Positions 1 through 8,017 of a DNA stretch of 64,000 bases are shown piece after piece (within the stretch, counting starts at the first letter, position 1; each line of letters opens with the position of its first letter). The translations under genes and the position numbers were made by a program. Source of the stretch: Chitinophagaceae bacterium (lineage in GTDB: Bacteria > Bacteroidota > Bacteroidia > Chitinophagales > Chitinophagaceae); assembly GCA_016787085.1 (NCBI GenBank), contig JAEUVJ010000065.1:1-64000 (forward strand), in the 5' to 3' direction. The notes below the pieces were generated by a model. It saw only the letters and a list, made by a program, of their open reading frames with translations. It was not told the origin of the DNA and searched no databases.

Positions 1-67
1 CCAATACATCAACTTTGGGAATCCCCGTCTTTTCAGATATCTGGTTTACAAGATCGGCTTTTCTCAT
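1..67 (-). CDS. HU/IHF-family DNA-binding protein (N-terminal fragment)
   Basis: The gene reads leftward off the window edge. The first 22 residues begin MRKADLVNQISEKTG and continue IPKVDVL, which matches the N-terminal helix-turn-helix of HU/IHF proteins. Such proteins are small dimers that bend DNA and organise the nucleoid. Only the start is visible, so the DNA-binding arm cannot be checked. It diverges from mutY across about 140 bases. The ATG at 67 is the only plausible start. Confidence 0.8.
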   Translation of the reverse strand, partial: MRKADLVNQISEKTGIPKVDVL

Positions 68-210
68 TATTGCAAGGGTTTAAGTGGTTTTGAAACACCA
101 AATTATAACAAAATAAAATGATAGTCAATAGAATAGGTAAAATTTTTTTAAGACCTGCCTCTGTTCCGTTTCCCGGAATTGGCGATATTTAGCCTTTTTA
201 ACCCATATTA

Positions 211-1278
211 ATGCCAGCAAAGAGCAAAAAGCAGCAGGATTTTGCCCCTTTATTACTCCGGTGGAACCGGGAAAAAAATACCCGCCAAATGCCCTGGAAA
301 GGGGAAAAAGACCCGTACAAGATCTGGCTAAGTGAGATCATTTTGCAGCAGACAAGGGTAGAACAGGGCTGGAGCTATTATAATAATTTTATCCGCTCCT
401 TTCCCGATGTGCATGCATTGGCTAAAGCACCGGAAGCAAAAGTGTTTAAGCTGTGGGAAGGCCTTGGCTATTACTCCCGTTGCCGGAACCTGATCGTATC
501 TGCAAAATATATTTCCGGAGACCTGAAAGGAAAATTCCCGGATAGTTATGAGAAGATTAATACGCTGAAAGGAGTAGGCCCTTACACTGCTGCTGCCATA
601 TCCTCCTTTGCATTTAACCTGCCTTATGCAGTAGTGGATGGAAATGTATTTCGTGTGCTGGCCAGGATATTCGGTATCCGCACACCTATAGACTCGGCAC
701 AAGGTAAAAAGGAGTTTACACAACTGGCCAATGAACTGCTGGATAAAAACCAGGCAGGGCTCTATAACCAGGCCATCATGGACTTTGGCGCCGTGATCTG
801 TAAACCGTCGCCGGTCTGCGATCAGTGTCCTTTTCAGAAAAAATGCTATGCCTGCCTGCATGATAAAATAAATGAACTGCCTGTAAAAGAGAAGAAGCTG
901 AGTATCAAAAAAAGGTGGTTCTATTATTTCCTATTGGAGTGCAAAAACGAAACCGCTATCCGGCAGCGGACGGGAAAAGACATCTGGCAGCAGTTATATG
1001 AATTTCCCATGATCGAAACAGAAAAAGAAACAGATCTGAAAGCGGTGTTATCTAAAGCGGAGAAGGACGGAATATTGCTAAAAGGCAAGTATGATGTGTT
1101 GTCCGTTTCCGGTGTATATAAACAGCAACTCTCTCACCAGCTGATAGCGGGACAATTCATACGTATAAAACTGAAAAGTAAACCCGCCCGAAAGAATGAC
1201 TGGATATGGTTGCCAGGAAGCAAACTAAGAAAATATGCTTTTCCGAAGTTTATTAATCAGCATGTCCGTGAAAAGTAG
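211..1278 (+). CDS. mutY: A/G-specific adenine glycosylase MutY
   Basis: Base-excision repair glycosylase that removes adenine mispaired with 8-oxoguanine or G. Visible in the 355-aa protein are the catalytic Glu42 in SEIILQQT, a helix-hairpin-helix LKGVGPYTA (about 119-127), the catalytic Asp143 in VVDGNVFR, and a four-cysteine iron-sulfur motif at C197, C203, C206 and C212. A C-terminal region after residue 230 fits the NUDIX-like domain that reads 8-oxoG. The length is normal for the family. The first cysteine spacing is five residues, not the six of E. coli MutY, which is odd and is listed as a finding. The gene lies upstream of the ssb-gldE-gldD cluster, a neighbourhood common in Bacteroidota, although about 3.8 kb of other genes intervene. 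Confidence 0.95.
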   Translation: MPAKSKKQQDFAPLLLRWNREKNTRQMPWKGEKDPYKIWLSEIILQQTRVEQGWSYYNNFIRSFPDVHALAKAPEAKVFKLWEGLGYYSRCRNLIVSAKYISGDLKGKFPDSYEKINTLKGVGPYTAAAISSFAFNLPYAVVDGNVFRVLARIFGIRTPIDSAQGKKEFTQLANELLDKNQAGLYNQAIMDFGAVICKPSPVCDQCPFQKKCYACLHDKINELPVKEKKLSIKKRWFYYFLLECKNETAIRQRTGKDIWQQLYEFPMIETEKETDLKAVLSKAEKDGILLKGKYDVLSVSGVYKQQLSHQLIAGQFIRIKLKSKPARKNDWIWLPGSKLRKYAFPKFINQHVREK

Positions 1279-1325
1279 AAGGTCATTATTTTGCCAATAT
1301 ACATTTTACAACTTTCCGGAACAGT

Positions 1326-1346
1326 TAGAGTTTTATCTCTACTTTT
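1326..1346 (+). terminator. Weak hairpin after mutY
   Basis: TAGAG at 1326-1330 pairs with CTCTA at 1337-1341 around a TTTTAT loop and is followed by CTTTT. The stem has only five A/T-rich base pairs, so this is a weak candidate for ending mutY transcription. Confidence 0.3.
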
Positions 1347-1393
1347 AAATGGCCAACTTTTAAGGGAGCTTCAACTGGGTATCGAAATTTTAT

Positions 1394-2041
1394 TCACCTA
1401 TTTAGAAGTGAGTAATCTTCATAGCTTACTATTTTTGCCGTGACTGCATTAATGTACCGGGTGTTATTTTTTTGTTTCGGCAATAATGGCCAGTTCTCAA
1501 CGGGATCTGTGTTGTAATTAACATTTCTCTTGTCTTGTCCACTTACAACCCAAAAAAATTCACTTGAATTAGCAGGCCTCACCAATTCAACCATCAAATT
1601 ATCAGGATGATCAATGGCATCCTTTATTGAAATTGATTTTGCCTTGTTGGTTGAAATAAAATGGCAGATTTTCTTTTCTCTAACACATAAAGGAATGCCT
1701 TCAATTCTCTCTGATCTGATGAATACTTTTAAACTCGAGTCAATTGTTACGATAAATTCAAAATCGTAATTTAGTTCCTTAGAATTAATAAAATATAAAA
1801 CAGAAATCAAACTAGGATTAATTATCTTCTCTTTATCCTCCTCGTAATATCCTTGTGTTAAACCAACCGTATCAATTTCTTGAGCCAGATAAGTTATACA
1901 TTGTATTTCTTTAAACCCGGAATCGGAAAAATATTTTTTTATTGCCATATCTGCCATAGCTCTGTAGTCTTTAATCTTCATCTGGCCCGAACATATCAGG
2001 CTGAAACCTATTAGTCCAATTGCTAAAAATAATCGAAGCAT
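1394..2041 (-). CDS. AT-rich secreted protein of unknown function
   Basis: I do not recognise this gene. I chose the ATG at 2041, which gives MLRLFLAIGLIGFSLICSG, a typical short signal peptide. The upstream ATG at 2065 only adds eight polar residues. The mature part (about 195 aa) has no repeat or membrane segment and no motif I can name. It contains mixed charged and beta-prone stretches such as YDFEFIVTIDSS and SEFFWVVSGQD. Base composition is clearly lower in GC than its neighbours (two sampled 60-base lines hold 21 and 11 G+C, against about 27 in mutY), which suggests recent acquisition or an orphan gene. It converges with mutY. Confidence 0.6.
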   Translation of the reverse strand: MLRLFLAIGLIGFSLICSGQMKIKDYRAMADMAIKKYFSDSGFKEIQCITYLAQEIDTVGLTQGYYEEDKEKIINPSLISVLYFINSKELNYDFEFIVTIDSSLKVFIRSERIEGIPLCVREKKICHFISTNKAKSISIKDAIDHPDNLMVELVRPANSSEFFWVVSGQDKRNVNYNTDPVENWPLLPKQKNNTRYINAVTAKIVSYEDYSLLNR

Positions 2042-2319
2042 ATTTATATCTTTTAATAAATCCACCTATGAATTTCAGCAATATAATTGTTACCTACAAA
2101 GTTTTTAAAAGAGAGACTCCGGCAGGTAACAAGTCTGGCTGACAAAATCCTGTCATGCTGAATTTTCTGAAGTGCAGATATAGCGATGGTTTCTATATCA
2201 GATCATATTCAAATAATGCTATATGTCACAATCGAAGCCTGTCAAAAAATATTCTTATGTGTTACTTTCCCATGCAAAGCGATCATTGATGAAACTGAAA
2301 AAGGGCAGGCGACTCACTC

Positions 2320-3756
2320 TTACCGTAGCGTACAAATATTCCTGAACTGCAATCGCCCGTCACCGTTAACAGAAAACTGAACGGTCTTTGAAGAGGGGCC
2401 ATTGATCTGGAGGGATATCTCATTCACACCCCTTTTCAACGGTATGCGGCTATAGTAAATTGTATGTGGCAGGCTTTGCCAGTTCCGGGTATCTGCTTTT
2501 TCACTGGCAAAATTGAAAAGCTGCAGCCCCAGCGCTATGGCTTCCTGCGTGTCTTTTTTCTTCTTTTCCTTTTTTGAATCGGTTTCTTTTTTTTCTGCAG
2601 GTCTTACAGCCGCTTCAGCCAGTTTTTTTATAGCCAGCCGGGTAAGCGTGGAAGAGAGTTCTCTCAGCATTCTTTCCTGTAAAGTGGAAAAGGCCAGTGT
2701 GCTGATACTTTCTGCAGGCTCGGGGGAAAGAGTATTGTTGTTTACCGTGATTGTTGCTCCTGTATAGTACAAAGGCTGTGCCCTGTACTTAGGTAAGGCC
2801 ACACGGAAACTCCGCAGATCATTCAGTTTGATATTATCCCGGTTGTAACCGCTGCTGAAATCAAACGGTACGTTGTATAGGCCGCCTGCATCCCGGAAGA
2901 AAAAACTGCCTCCTGCGTCTTTAAACAACGTAAAGAATATATCCTGTTGTTCTTTTACCGGCGCCGACCCGTTTTCCCAGAAGAGGATCAGTTCTCCGCC
3001 TTCGGGGCTTGCTTCTTTCTGAAATGTAAAGTTGAACAGTCTTTCATACCGGCCAGCTTCATCCACAAACCCGTTCTGGTAAGCGGTTCTCAGCAGGTCT
3101 TTTTTCAATTGTTCAGGCAACCTGATACCGTAATAGCTTCCATTGTTCTGCAGGTAAACATCAGCCGCATTTCTATATGCAATGAACGCATTGTTGATAT
3201 CGCCGTTCTTCTCATAGATCATCCCCTGCAATATGAAGGAGAAGGCATCTTCAGCGTAGCGGTCCTTATTGCCGGCTTTATCTTCCTGGGCATAACTTCT
3301 CAATGTGATCCTGCGTGCCTCCACCATAGCTTCATCCGGACGGCCAAGTTGCAGATAGTTCAATGCTTTGTAATAATGGGTCAGGTATTTTTCAAAATCT
3401 TCTGCTTTATAGGCCTGCATCATCGGGTTGAGCAGGTTGCCCAATGCAATGTCCTTTACAGTCGTTCTGGCATCCTCTATCAGATGATCTGCTTCGTTAA
3501 AGTACTGGTTGCTGCTGTCGTATTGTTGCAGGAGATGGCAGATCTTTCCTCTTTCTAGTAGATACAAAAGACGGTTGCGGTTCTTTTGCAGCAGCCTGTT
3601 GTCATCAAGAGCTTTTGCTGCTTTTTCATAATTACCCTGCTGAAGGTTGCTATAATAGGTAATCGCCTGCCGGTTATAACTGGAACAGGAAAATAAAAAA
3701 AGCATCAGCGGTACAACAGCCAATGCTCTGCTGATATAAGAATATGATAATGCCAT
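2320..3756 (-). CDS. TPR-containing outer-membrane lipoprotein (COG3014-like)
   Basis: A 478-aa lipoprotein: the N-terminal hydrophobic segment ends in a lipobox LFSC with Cys24. The middle third carries helical repeats of the TPR type, for example QQGNYEKAAKALDDNRLL and YLQLGRPDEAMVEARRI. A lysine/glutamate-rich linker near residue 400 is followed by a beta-rich C-terminus. The architecture and the neighbouring LpoB-like gene match the uncharacterised COG3014 family, which is commonly found beside LpoB. A scaffold or lipoprotein partner in peptidoglycan synthesis is an inference from context only. It is the last gene of a three-gene minus-strand cluster and starts 45 bases after the lpoB-like stop. 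Confidence 0.7.
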   Translation of the reverse strand: MALSYSYISRALAVVPLMLFLFSCSSYNRQAITYYSNLQQGNYEKAAKALDDNRLLQKNRNRLLYLLERGKICHLLQQYDSSNQYFNEADHLIEDARTTVKDIALGNLLNPMMQAYKAEDFEKYLTHYYKALNYLQLGRPDEAMVEARRITLRSYAQEDKAGNKDRYAEDAFSFILQGMIYEKNGDINNAFIAYRNAADVYLQNNGSYYGIRLPEQLKKDLLRTAYQNGFVDEAGRYERLFNFTFQKEASPEGGELILFWENGSAPVKEQQDIFFTLFKDAGGSFFFRDAGGLYNVPFDFSSGYNRDNIKLNDLRSFRVALPKYRAQPLYYTGATITVNNNTLSPEPAESISTLAFSTLQERMLRELSSTLTRLAIKKLAEAAVRPAEKKETDSKKEKKKKDTQEAIALGLQLFNFASEKADTRNWQSLPHTIYYSRIPLKRGVNEISLQINGPSSKTVQFSVNGDGRLQFRNICTLR

Positions 3757-3801
3757 TGTTTTGGCAAAAGCCCGGTAATATTCCTGTACAGGAGGTGCTG
3801 T

Positions 3802-4392
3802 TTAGTTCTTGATGTATTTAGCGATCTCTTTCTCGCCGATCCACACCACTTCATTGGTCTCGATATTGGTCAGCTCGAGGTTTACTTTGTAATAAGTAAC
3901 TTTTTTCCGTTTATGAGAATCTACAATGGAGTTGATAGAACCCTGCAGGATGTAGTCGGCCCCCTGTTCCATTCCAAACTTTTTCATGCTGCTTACCGTG
4001 GCATTGGTTTGCTGATCTGCTTTTTCGGCACGCAATTCCTCTCTTTTCTTACCTCCCTGTACCAGTCGTACTCTCTGGGAAGTAATAAAAGATTGTTCTA
4101 CATCTTTTACAAACGTCTCTGCTTCGATATGTTCGTGGCTTTTGTTGGTAACAAACCCGACGATGACAACGGGCCGCTGCCCGTTCTTTGCGGCCATGTG
4201 GTCAGTAAGCCATTTGGCTCCGAGAATGGTCTTTGTCATATCCTCGGCCACCAGCCGGGAATCCGTGTTGTTCCAGCGGCCGCTGATATCTACCTGTTCG
4301 GAGGGGTCAATACGGGTGACGTGCCGGTTGCAGGCAATGAGCAATACATAAGCGGTGAATACGGTAATGAAAAGTAGATTTCGTTTCATCAT
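3802..4392 (-). CDS. lpoB: LpoB-like penicillin-binding protein activator lipoprotein
   Basis: A 196-aa lipoprotein with signal LLIAC (Cys21). It has the features of the LpoB/YcfM family: the early DISGRWNNTDSRLVAEDM segment, PVVIVGFVTNKSHEHI, and the C-terminal ADYILQGSINS followed by TYYKVNLELTNIETNEVVW. In E. coli LpoB reaches from the outer membrane to stimulate the bifunctional synthase PBP1b. The same partner here is an inference, because no PBP is in the window. It sits between a small secreted protein and a COG3014-like lipoprotein on the same strand with about 45-base gaps, so the three are probably co-transcribed. ATG 4389 (second Met) is an equally good start. Confidence 0.85.
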   Translation of the reverse strand: MMKRNLLFITVFTAYVLLIACNRHVTRIDPSEQVDISGRWNNTDSRLVAEDMTKTILGAKWLTDHMAAKNGQRPVVIVGFVTNKSHEHIEAETFVKDVEQSFITSQRVRLVQGGKKREELRAEKADQQTNATVSSMKKFGMEQGADYILQGSINSIVDSHKRKKVTYYKVNLELTNIETNEVVWIGEKEIAKYIKN

Positions 4393-4438
4393 ATAATATC
4401 TGGTTTATAGCTAATGGTTCTTTAATTGCTGCGATCAT

Positions 4439-4861
4439 TTAACGCCACCAATACCACAATCCCCATGGGTTTATGTAAAAACGGTTACCCCTGTTGAAAC
4501 GGTTATTGTAATAATTGTTGTAGGATCCCCGGCGGTAATGGTTATTATAGGGAGAATAGTTGTAATCGTCGTAGTAATAAACGTCATTATATCTTGCCCT
4601 TTCGAGGCGAAGCTGGCGGCGGAATTCACGCCGGTCGGCCCTCGCTTCTCTCCGGTCTTCCAGCCAGTCAATAGCTTTATAATTCTCCTGCAGCGTGGTA
4701 CTGTGCCAGGCATTCAATGAGTCGGCTATCTTCATATACTTGTCCCGGCTTACAGCGAAATTGGGATTTTGGTCGGGGGCCAACGGAGCCTGGGAATACC
4801 CCGGAATACTGAAGAAAAAACCGGTCAGCAGCATGAAAGCGCTTAATAAACTTTTTTTCAT
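4439..4861 (-). CDS. Small secreted Asn/Tyr/Arg-rich protein
   Basis: A 140-aa protein with a clear signal peptide (MKKSLLSAFMLLTGFFFSI, cleavage near YSQ). The mature part begins with a short conserved-looking helix-prone region with DSLNAWHSTTLQ and DWLEDRREARADRREFRR. It ends in a low-complexity tail of Tyr, Asn, Arg and Gly finishing in NPWGLWYWWR. I know no function for it. Position as first gene of the lpoB-like cluster suggests a periplasmic or surface role. The tail could be intrinsically disordered or bind peptidoglycan or other polymers; this is speculation. Confidence 0.65.
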   Translation of the reverse strand: MKKSLLSAFMLLTGFFFSIPGYSQAPLAPDQNPNFAVSRDKYMKIADSLNAWHSTTLQENYKAIDWLEDRREARADRREFRRQLRLERARYNDVYYYDDYNYSPYNNHYRRGSYNNYYNNRFNRGNRFYINPWGLWYWWR

Positions 4862-5082
4862 AATGCTTCGTTTTGATTCACTGAAAATTCTACTGCTAAT
4901 GTACTGCCAAAGCCGTTAACCCGTCGTTAAATGTCCCGTTGCCGGTATATGATTCCTGTCATTAATCAGGTTGGACGGGGAAGAATACGATTAAAATTTT
5001 GCCGTTTCCGCATAAAAAAATTTAACTTTAAAGAGCATTCAAAGCCTGAAGTGGATTTATTAATCTGAAAAAAGATAAGCGT

Positions 5083-5511
5083 ATGAGAGGCGTAAACAGA
5101 GTAATGCTTATAGGCAACCTGGGTAAAGACCCGGATGTCCAGTTTCTTGAAGGCAATATTGCAGTGGCCAAATTCCCCCTCGCTACCACAGAGACCTTCA
5201 AGGACCGTTCAGGAAAATTAGTATCGCAAACAGAATGGCACACGGTAGTACTTTGGCGGGGGCTTGCCGAGCTGGCGCAAAAGTATCTTCATAAAAGCAG
5301 CCTTGTCTATATCGAAGGCCGTCTGCGCACCCGTAGCTGGGATGACAAGGACGGTAACCGGAAATTTGCTACAGAAGTAGTGGGAGACAATCTTATCATG
5401 CTGGATAAAAGAGCAGATAGCCCCGGAGCATCTGCCGGAGATAGCCATGTAGAGGGCCCCGGCACTACCGAACCGCCTATCGGGGATCCTTCGGAAAACC
5501 TTCCGTTTTAG
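5083..5511 (+). CDS. ssb: Single-stranded DNA-binding protein
   Basis: A 142-aa SSB. It opens MRGVNRVMLIGNLGKDPDV, followed by the OB-fold signatures AVAKFPLAT, TEWHTVVLW and SSLVYIEGRLRTRSW. The flexible tail ends in ENLPF, the acidic-hydrophobic tip through which SSB recruits repair and replication proteins. It coats single-stranded DNA as a homotetramer. The ATG at 5083 is supported by the family consensus N-terminus. A strong hairpin terminator follows the stop and separates it from gldE. Confidence 0.95.
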   Translation: MRGVNRVMLIGNLGKDPDVQFLEGNIAVAKFPLATTETFKDRSGKLVSQTEWHTVVLWRGLAELAQKYLHKSSLVYIEGRLRTRSWDDKDGNRKFATEVVGDNLIMLDKRADSPGASAGDSHVEGPGTTEPPIGDPSENLPF

Positions 5512-5536
5512 TACAAAAGGGTAAAAACAATAACTT

Positions 5537-5562
5537 TGTTTCGCAATAGCGAAACATTTTTT
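5537..5562 (+). terminator. Strong intrinsic terminator between ssb and gldE
   Basis: TGTTTCGC (5537-5544) pairs perfectly with GCGAAACA (5549-5556) across an AATA loop and is followed directly by six T. This is a textbook rho-independent structure, only 30 bases before the gldE start. Confidence 0.8.
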
Positions 5563-5591
5563 CATTTATCCTCTTATCAAAACCTCCTGCA

Positions 5592-6932
5592 TTGGATAGT
5601 CATTCGGTCATCAGTACTTTATATACCAAACTTTCTTTTGTTCTCCTGTCAATTGACCTGCAGGGTTCGGTCGTACTTAGTATTCTGCTGGTGGTACTGG
5701 TATTCCTTTCTTTTACCATTTCCCGGGCAGAAGTGGCCCTCTTTTCCCTGAATAATAAAGACCTCAACGTCTTAAAGACCAAACAGCATGATGAGGCCAG
5801 AAGGATACTCGAACTGCTGGAAGAGCCCAAAGAAGTATATGCTACCCTGCTGATCGCCGGTACATTCATTAATATCTGCATAGTTGTTTTGTCCAACTAC
5901 CTGATCGATCAGAATATACCTTTTGGCAACATGCCGCCGATCCTGCAGATGATCATAAAAGTGATCGCCATCGCTTTTATGCTGCTGTTCGTTTGCGAGA
6001 TATTGCCAAGGATATACGCTACACAAAATGTTCTTCGCGGCGCCTACCGTACCTCATTCGTGGTGGAAATAGTACATGCAGCATTGAGAAAGATCAGCCG
6101 GTGGGTGGTTTCCCTTTCCGATGGTATCGGTAAAAGACTTGGCGCTAATAAATCAGAAGCGCTCAGTATCCGGGAACTGGATGAGGCTATTGATATTAAA
6201 AGTGATGAAGAGGCCTCTCCGGCGGAAAAGAATATTATGAAAGGCATTGTGAAGTTTGGCAATATATCTGTCAAGCAGATCATGCGCAGCCGGCTGGATG
6301 TAAGCGGTATTGAATATGACACATCGTTTGCAGACCTCAATAGAAGGATCGAGGAGCTTCACTACTCCCGCCTGCCGGTCTATAAAGTAAGTTTGGATGA
6401 AGTAGTGGGTATTATCAATACCAAGGACCTGATCGCTTTTTTAAATGAACCCGACAACTTCGACTGGCACCCGCTGATGCGACAGCCTTACTTTGTGCCC
6501 GAATCAAAACCGATAGAGGATCTGCTGAAGGATTTCCAGACCCGCAAGATCCATTTTGCAGTAGTGGTGGATGAATTCGGTGGCACCAGCGGTATCGTCA
6601 CTATGGAGGATATCCTGGAAGAAGTGATCGGTGAGATCAGGGATGAGTTCGATGAGGAGGAGACCGGCAACCGCAAACTGGACGAGAACAATTATATTGT
6701 TGAGGGAAAGACCATGATCCACGATCTCTGCAAAATGATGCAACTGCCCATGGATACATTTGATGCAATAAAAGGGGAAAGTGAATCTGTAGGGGGGCTG
6801 GTGCTCGAACTGGCGGGGGAGTTTCCAAAGTTAAATGAGGAGATCATGAGCGGTGATTTCATATTCACTGTACTGGAGGTGGATAAGAACAGGGTGAAAT
6901 CGGTGAAAGTAACAATGAAAAGAGAAGAATAA
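5592..6932 (+). CDS. gldE: Gliding motility-associated protein GldE (CNNM/CorC-type membrane protein)
   Basis: A 446-aa integral membrane protein. The N-terminal half is a DUF21/CNNM membrane domain with hydrophobic helices near residues 25-45, 85-105 and 115-135. Two CBS domains follow (about 205-330, with IMRSRLDV and GIVTMEDILEEVIGEI), then a CorC/HlyC C-terminal domain. GldE works with GldD in Bacteroidota gliding and type 9 secretion; the CBS pair suggests nucleotide sensing. The frame has no ATG before residue 110, so the TTG at 5592 is the likely start. It is followed by gldD after 13 bases, which supports the assignment. Confidence 0.9.
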   Translation: MDSHSVISTLYTKLSFVLLSIDLQGSVVLSILLVVLVFLSFTISRAEVALFSLNNKDLNVLKTKQHDEARRILELLEEPKEVYATLLIAGTFINICIVVLSNYLIDQNIPFGNMPPILQMIIKVIAIAFMLLFVCEILPRIYATQNVLRGAYRTSFVVEIVHAALRKISRWVVSLSDGIGKRLGANKSEALSIRELDEAIDIKSDEEASPAEKNIMKGIVKFGNISVKQIMRSRLDVSGIEYDTSFADLNRRIEELHYSRLPVYKVSLDEVVGIINTKDLIAFLNEPDNFDWHPLMRQPYFVPESKPIEDLLKDFQTRKIHFAVVVDEFGGTSGIVTMEDILEEVIGEIRDEFDEEETGNRKLDENNYIVEGKTMIHDLCKMMQLPMDTFDAIKGESESVGGLVLELAGEFPKLNEEIMSGDFIFTVLEVDKNRVKSVKVTMKREE

Positions 6933-6945
6933 ACGTTTAAACAGA

Positions 6946-7542
6946 ATGGCGTCAGCGAAATATCTTACCGGCATGATAGTAATCACAATATTACTTATTG
7001 CCTGCAACAGTGATTACCAGCCGGAGATCAAAAGGAAGGGTTATTTCAAAATTGATTTCCCTGAAAAAAAATACCAGCCATTCGACCAGGCAGGTTATCC
7101 CTATACATTCGAGTATCCTGTTTATGCTCATGTGGTCAAAGATTCGATGTTCTTTCAGGACAAAGCGGAAGACTACTGGATCAATATTGATGTGCCCCGT
7201 TTTGGTGGTCGTATTTATATAAGCTATAAATCAGTGGGTAAAAGCAATTTTGACTCCCTGGTGAATGATGGGTTCAAGATGGCGTATAAACAGCATACTG
7301 AAGTTTCTACCGGTATCAATGACAGTGTGATGATAACGCCAAACGGAGTGGAAGGCATTTACTATTCACTCAAAGGAAACACAGCCACCGCCAACCAGTT
7401 CTTTCTTACTGACTCCACCAAACATTTCCTTCGCGGCGCTTTATATTTTGATGCGACACCCAACGAGGATTCTCTCAGTATTGTGAATGATTTCCTGAAA
7501 AAGGACCTGCAACATTTGATCAACACGCTTAAATGGAAATAA
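6946..7542 (+). CDS. gldD: Gliding motility lipoprotein GldD
   Basis: A 198-aa lipoprotein with lipobox LLIAC (Cys20). The family features are the PEIKRKGYFKIDFPEK segment just after the lipid anchor, YPYTFEYPVYAHV, and the C-terminal FLRGALYFDATPNEDS. In Flavobacterium GldD is required for gliding and acts with GldE. The gene lies 13 bases downstream of gldE and is almost certainly in the same transcript. A hairpin with an A/T-rich edge follows the stop. The presence of gld genes alone does not prove motility, since many non-gliding Bacteroidota keep them for secretion. Confidence 0.92.
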   Translation: MASAKYLTGMIVITILLIACNSDYQPEIKRKGYFKIDFPEKKYQPFDQAGYPYTFEYPVYAHVVKDSMFFQDKAEDYWINIDVPRFGGRIYISYKSVGKSNFDSLVNDGFKMAYKQHTEVSTGINDSVMITPNGVEGIYYSLKGNTATANQFFLTDSTKHFLRGALYFDATPNEDSLSIVNDFLKKDLQHLINTLKWK

Positions 7543-7573
7543 AAAAACCTCTCCGCCACGGCGGACGGGGAGG
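7541..7573 (-). terminator. GC-rich palindrome and minus-strand terminator
   Basis: CCGCC (7553-7557) pairs with GGCGG (7560-7564), and CCTC (7548-7551) can pair with GAGG (7570-7573) across a bulge. Read on the minus strand the hairpin is followed by a run of seven T, so it probably ends the minus-strand gene at 7597-7980. The core resembles the short GC-rich palindromes often repeated in Bacteroidota spacers. Confidence 0.55.
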
Positions 7574-7596
7574 CGGGCAGCGTGACTGTATGCTTT

Positions 7597-7980
7597 TTAC
7601 TGCTCCTTTTTCATTTCTTCTTTTGGTGCCGGAACTTCCATTACTTCCTGCTCTTCCCGTAAAGGGGCCCGGCTGAAGCTTTCAAAATCTACTTTCCTTT
7701 TCTTTTTGAATTTGTTCACCAGGTTTTTGACGATACTTCCTTCCTTTTTTACCTTTTCTTCTTTTGTACGATCGTTGCCGGGTGTTCCCGGTTTGTCAAT
7801 TGAGCTGACCGGTACAACCTCAACAGGTATTTTCGTTTCGACAACCGCCGGTGATGTTGTTTCTTTTTCGTCATACATGCCGGTAAACTCTTTTTGGCCT
7901 TTGGTCTTGCTGTAATCAACAAAGCCATAAATGCTGGCGCCGATCATCAGGGCGACTGCGGCGTACAGTAGTGATTTCAT
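7597..7980 (-). CDS. Small single-pass membrane protein of unknown function
   Basis: A 127-aa protein. Residues 4-20 (LLYAAVALMIGASIYGF) form one membrane anchor. The rest is highly charged and proline-rich: an acidic region, then a basic patch KNLVNKFKKKRKVDF near residue 90, then a Glu/Lys-rich tail. No catalytic motif is visible. I do not recognise the family. It follows the DUF2306 gene on the same strand by about 37 bases and may be co-transcribed with it. Confidence 0.6.
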   Translation of the reverse strand: MKSLLYAAVALMIGASIYGFVDYSKTKGQKEFTGMYDEKETTSPAVVETKIPVEVVPVSSIDKPGTPGNDRTKEEKVKKEGSIVKNLVNKFKKKRKVDFESFSRAPLREEQEVMEVPAPKEEMKKEQ

Positions 7981-8017
7981 GTTTATAGATGTTTAAATGG
8001 TTTGAATACATAAGAAG

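Noticed and set aside
2186..2380. Plus-strand reading frame of 64 codons between the AT-rich orphan and the TPR lipoprotein gene
   Set aside because: It overlaps the 3' end of the lipoprotein gene on the other strand, has no family features and no promoter or ribosome site.
4471..4713. Thr/Ile-rich frames opposite and within the small secreted protein gene
   Set aside because: They are shadows of the Asn/Tyr/Arg-rich tail codons read in another frame.
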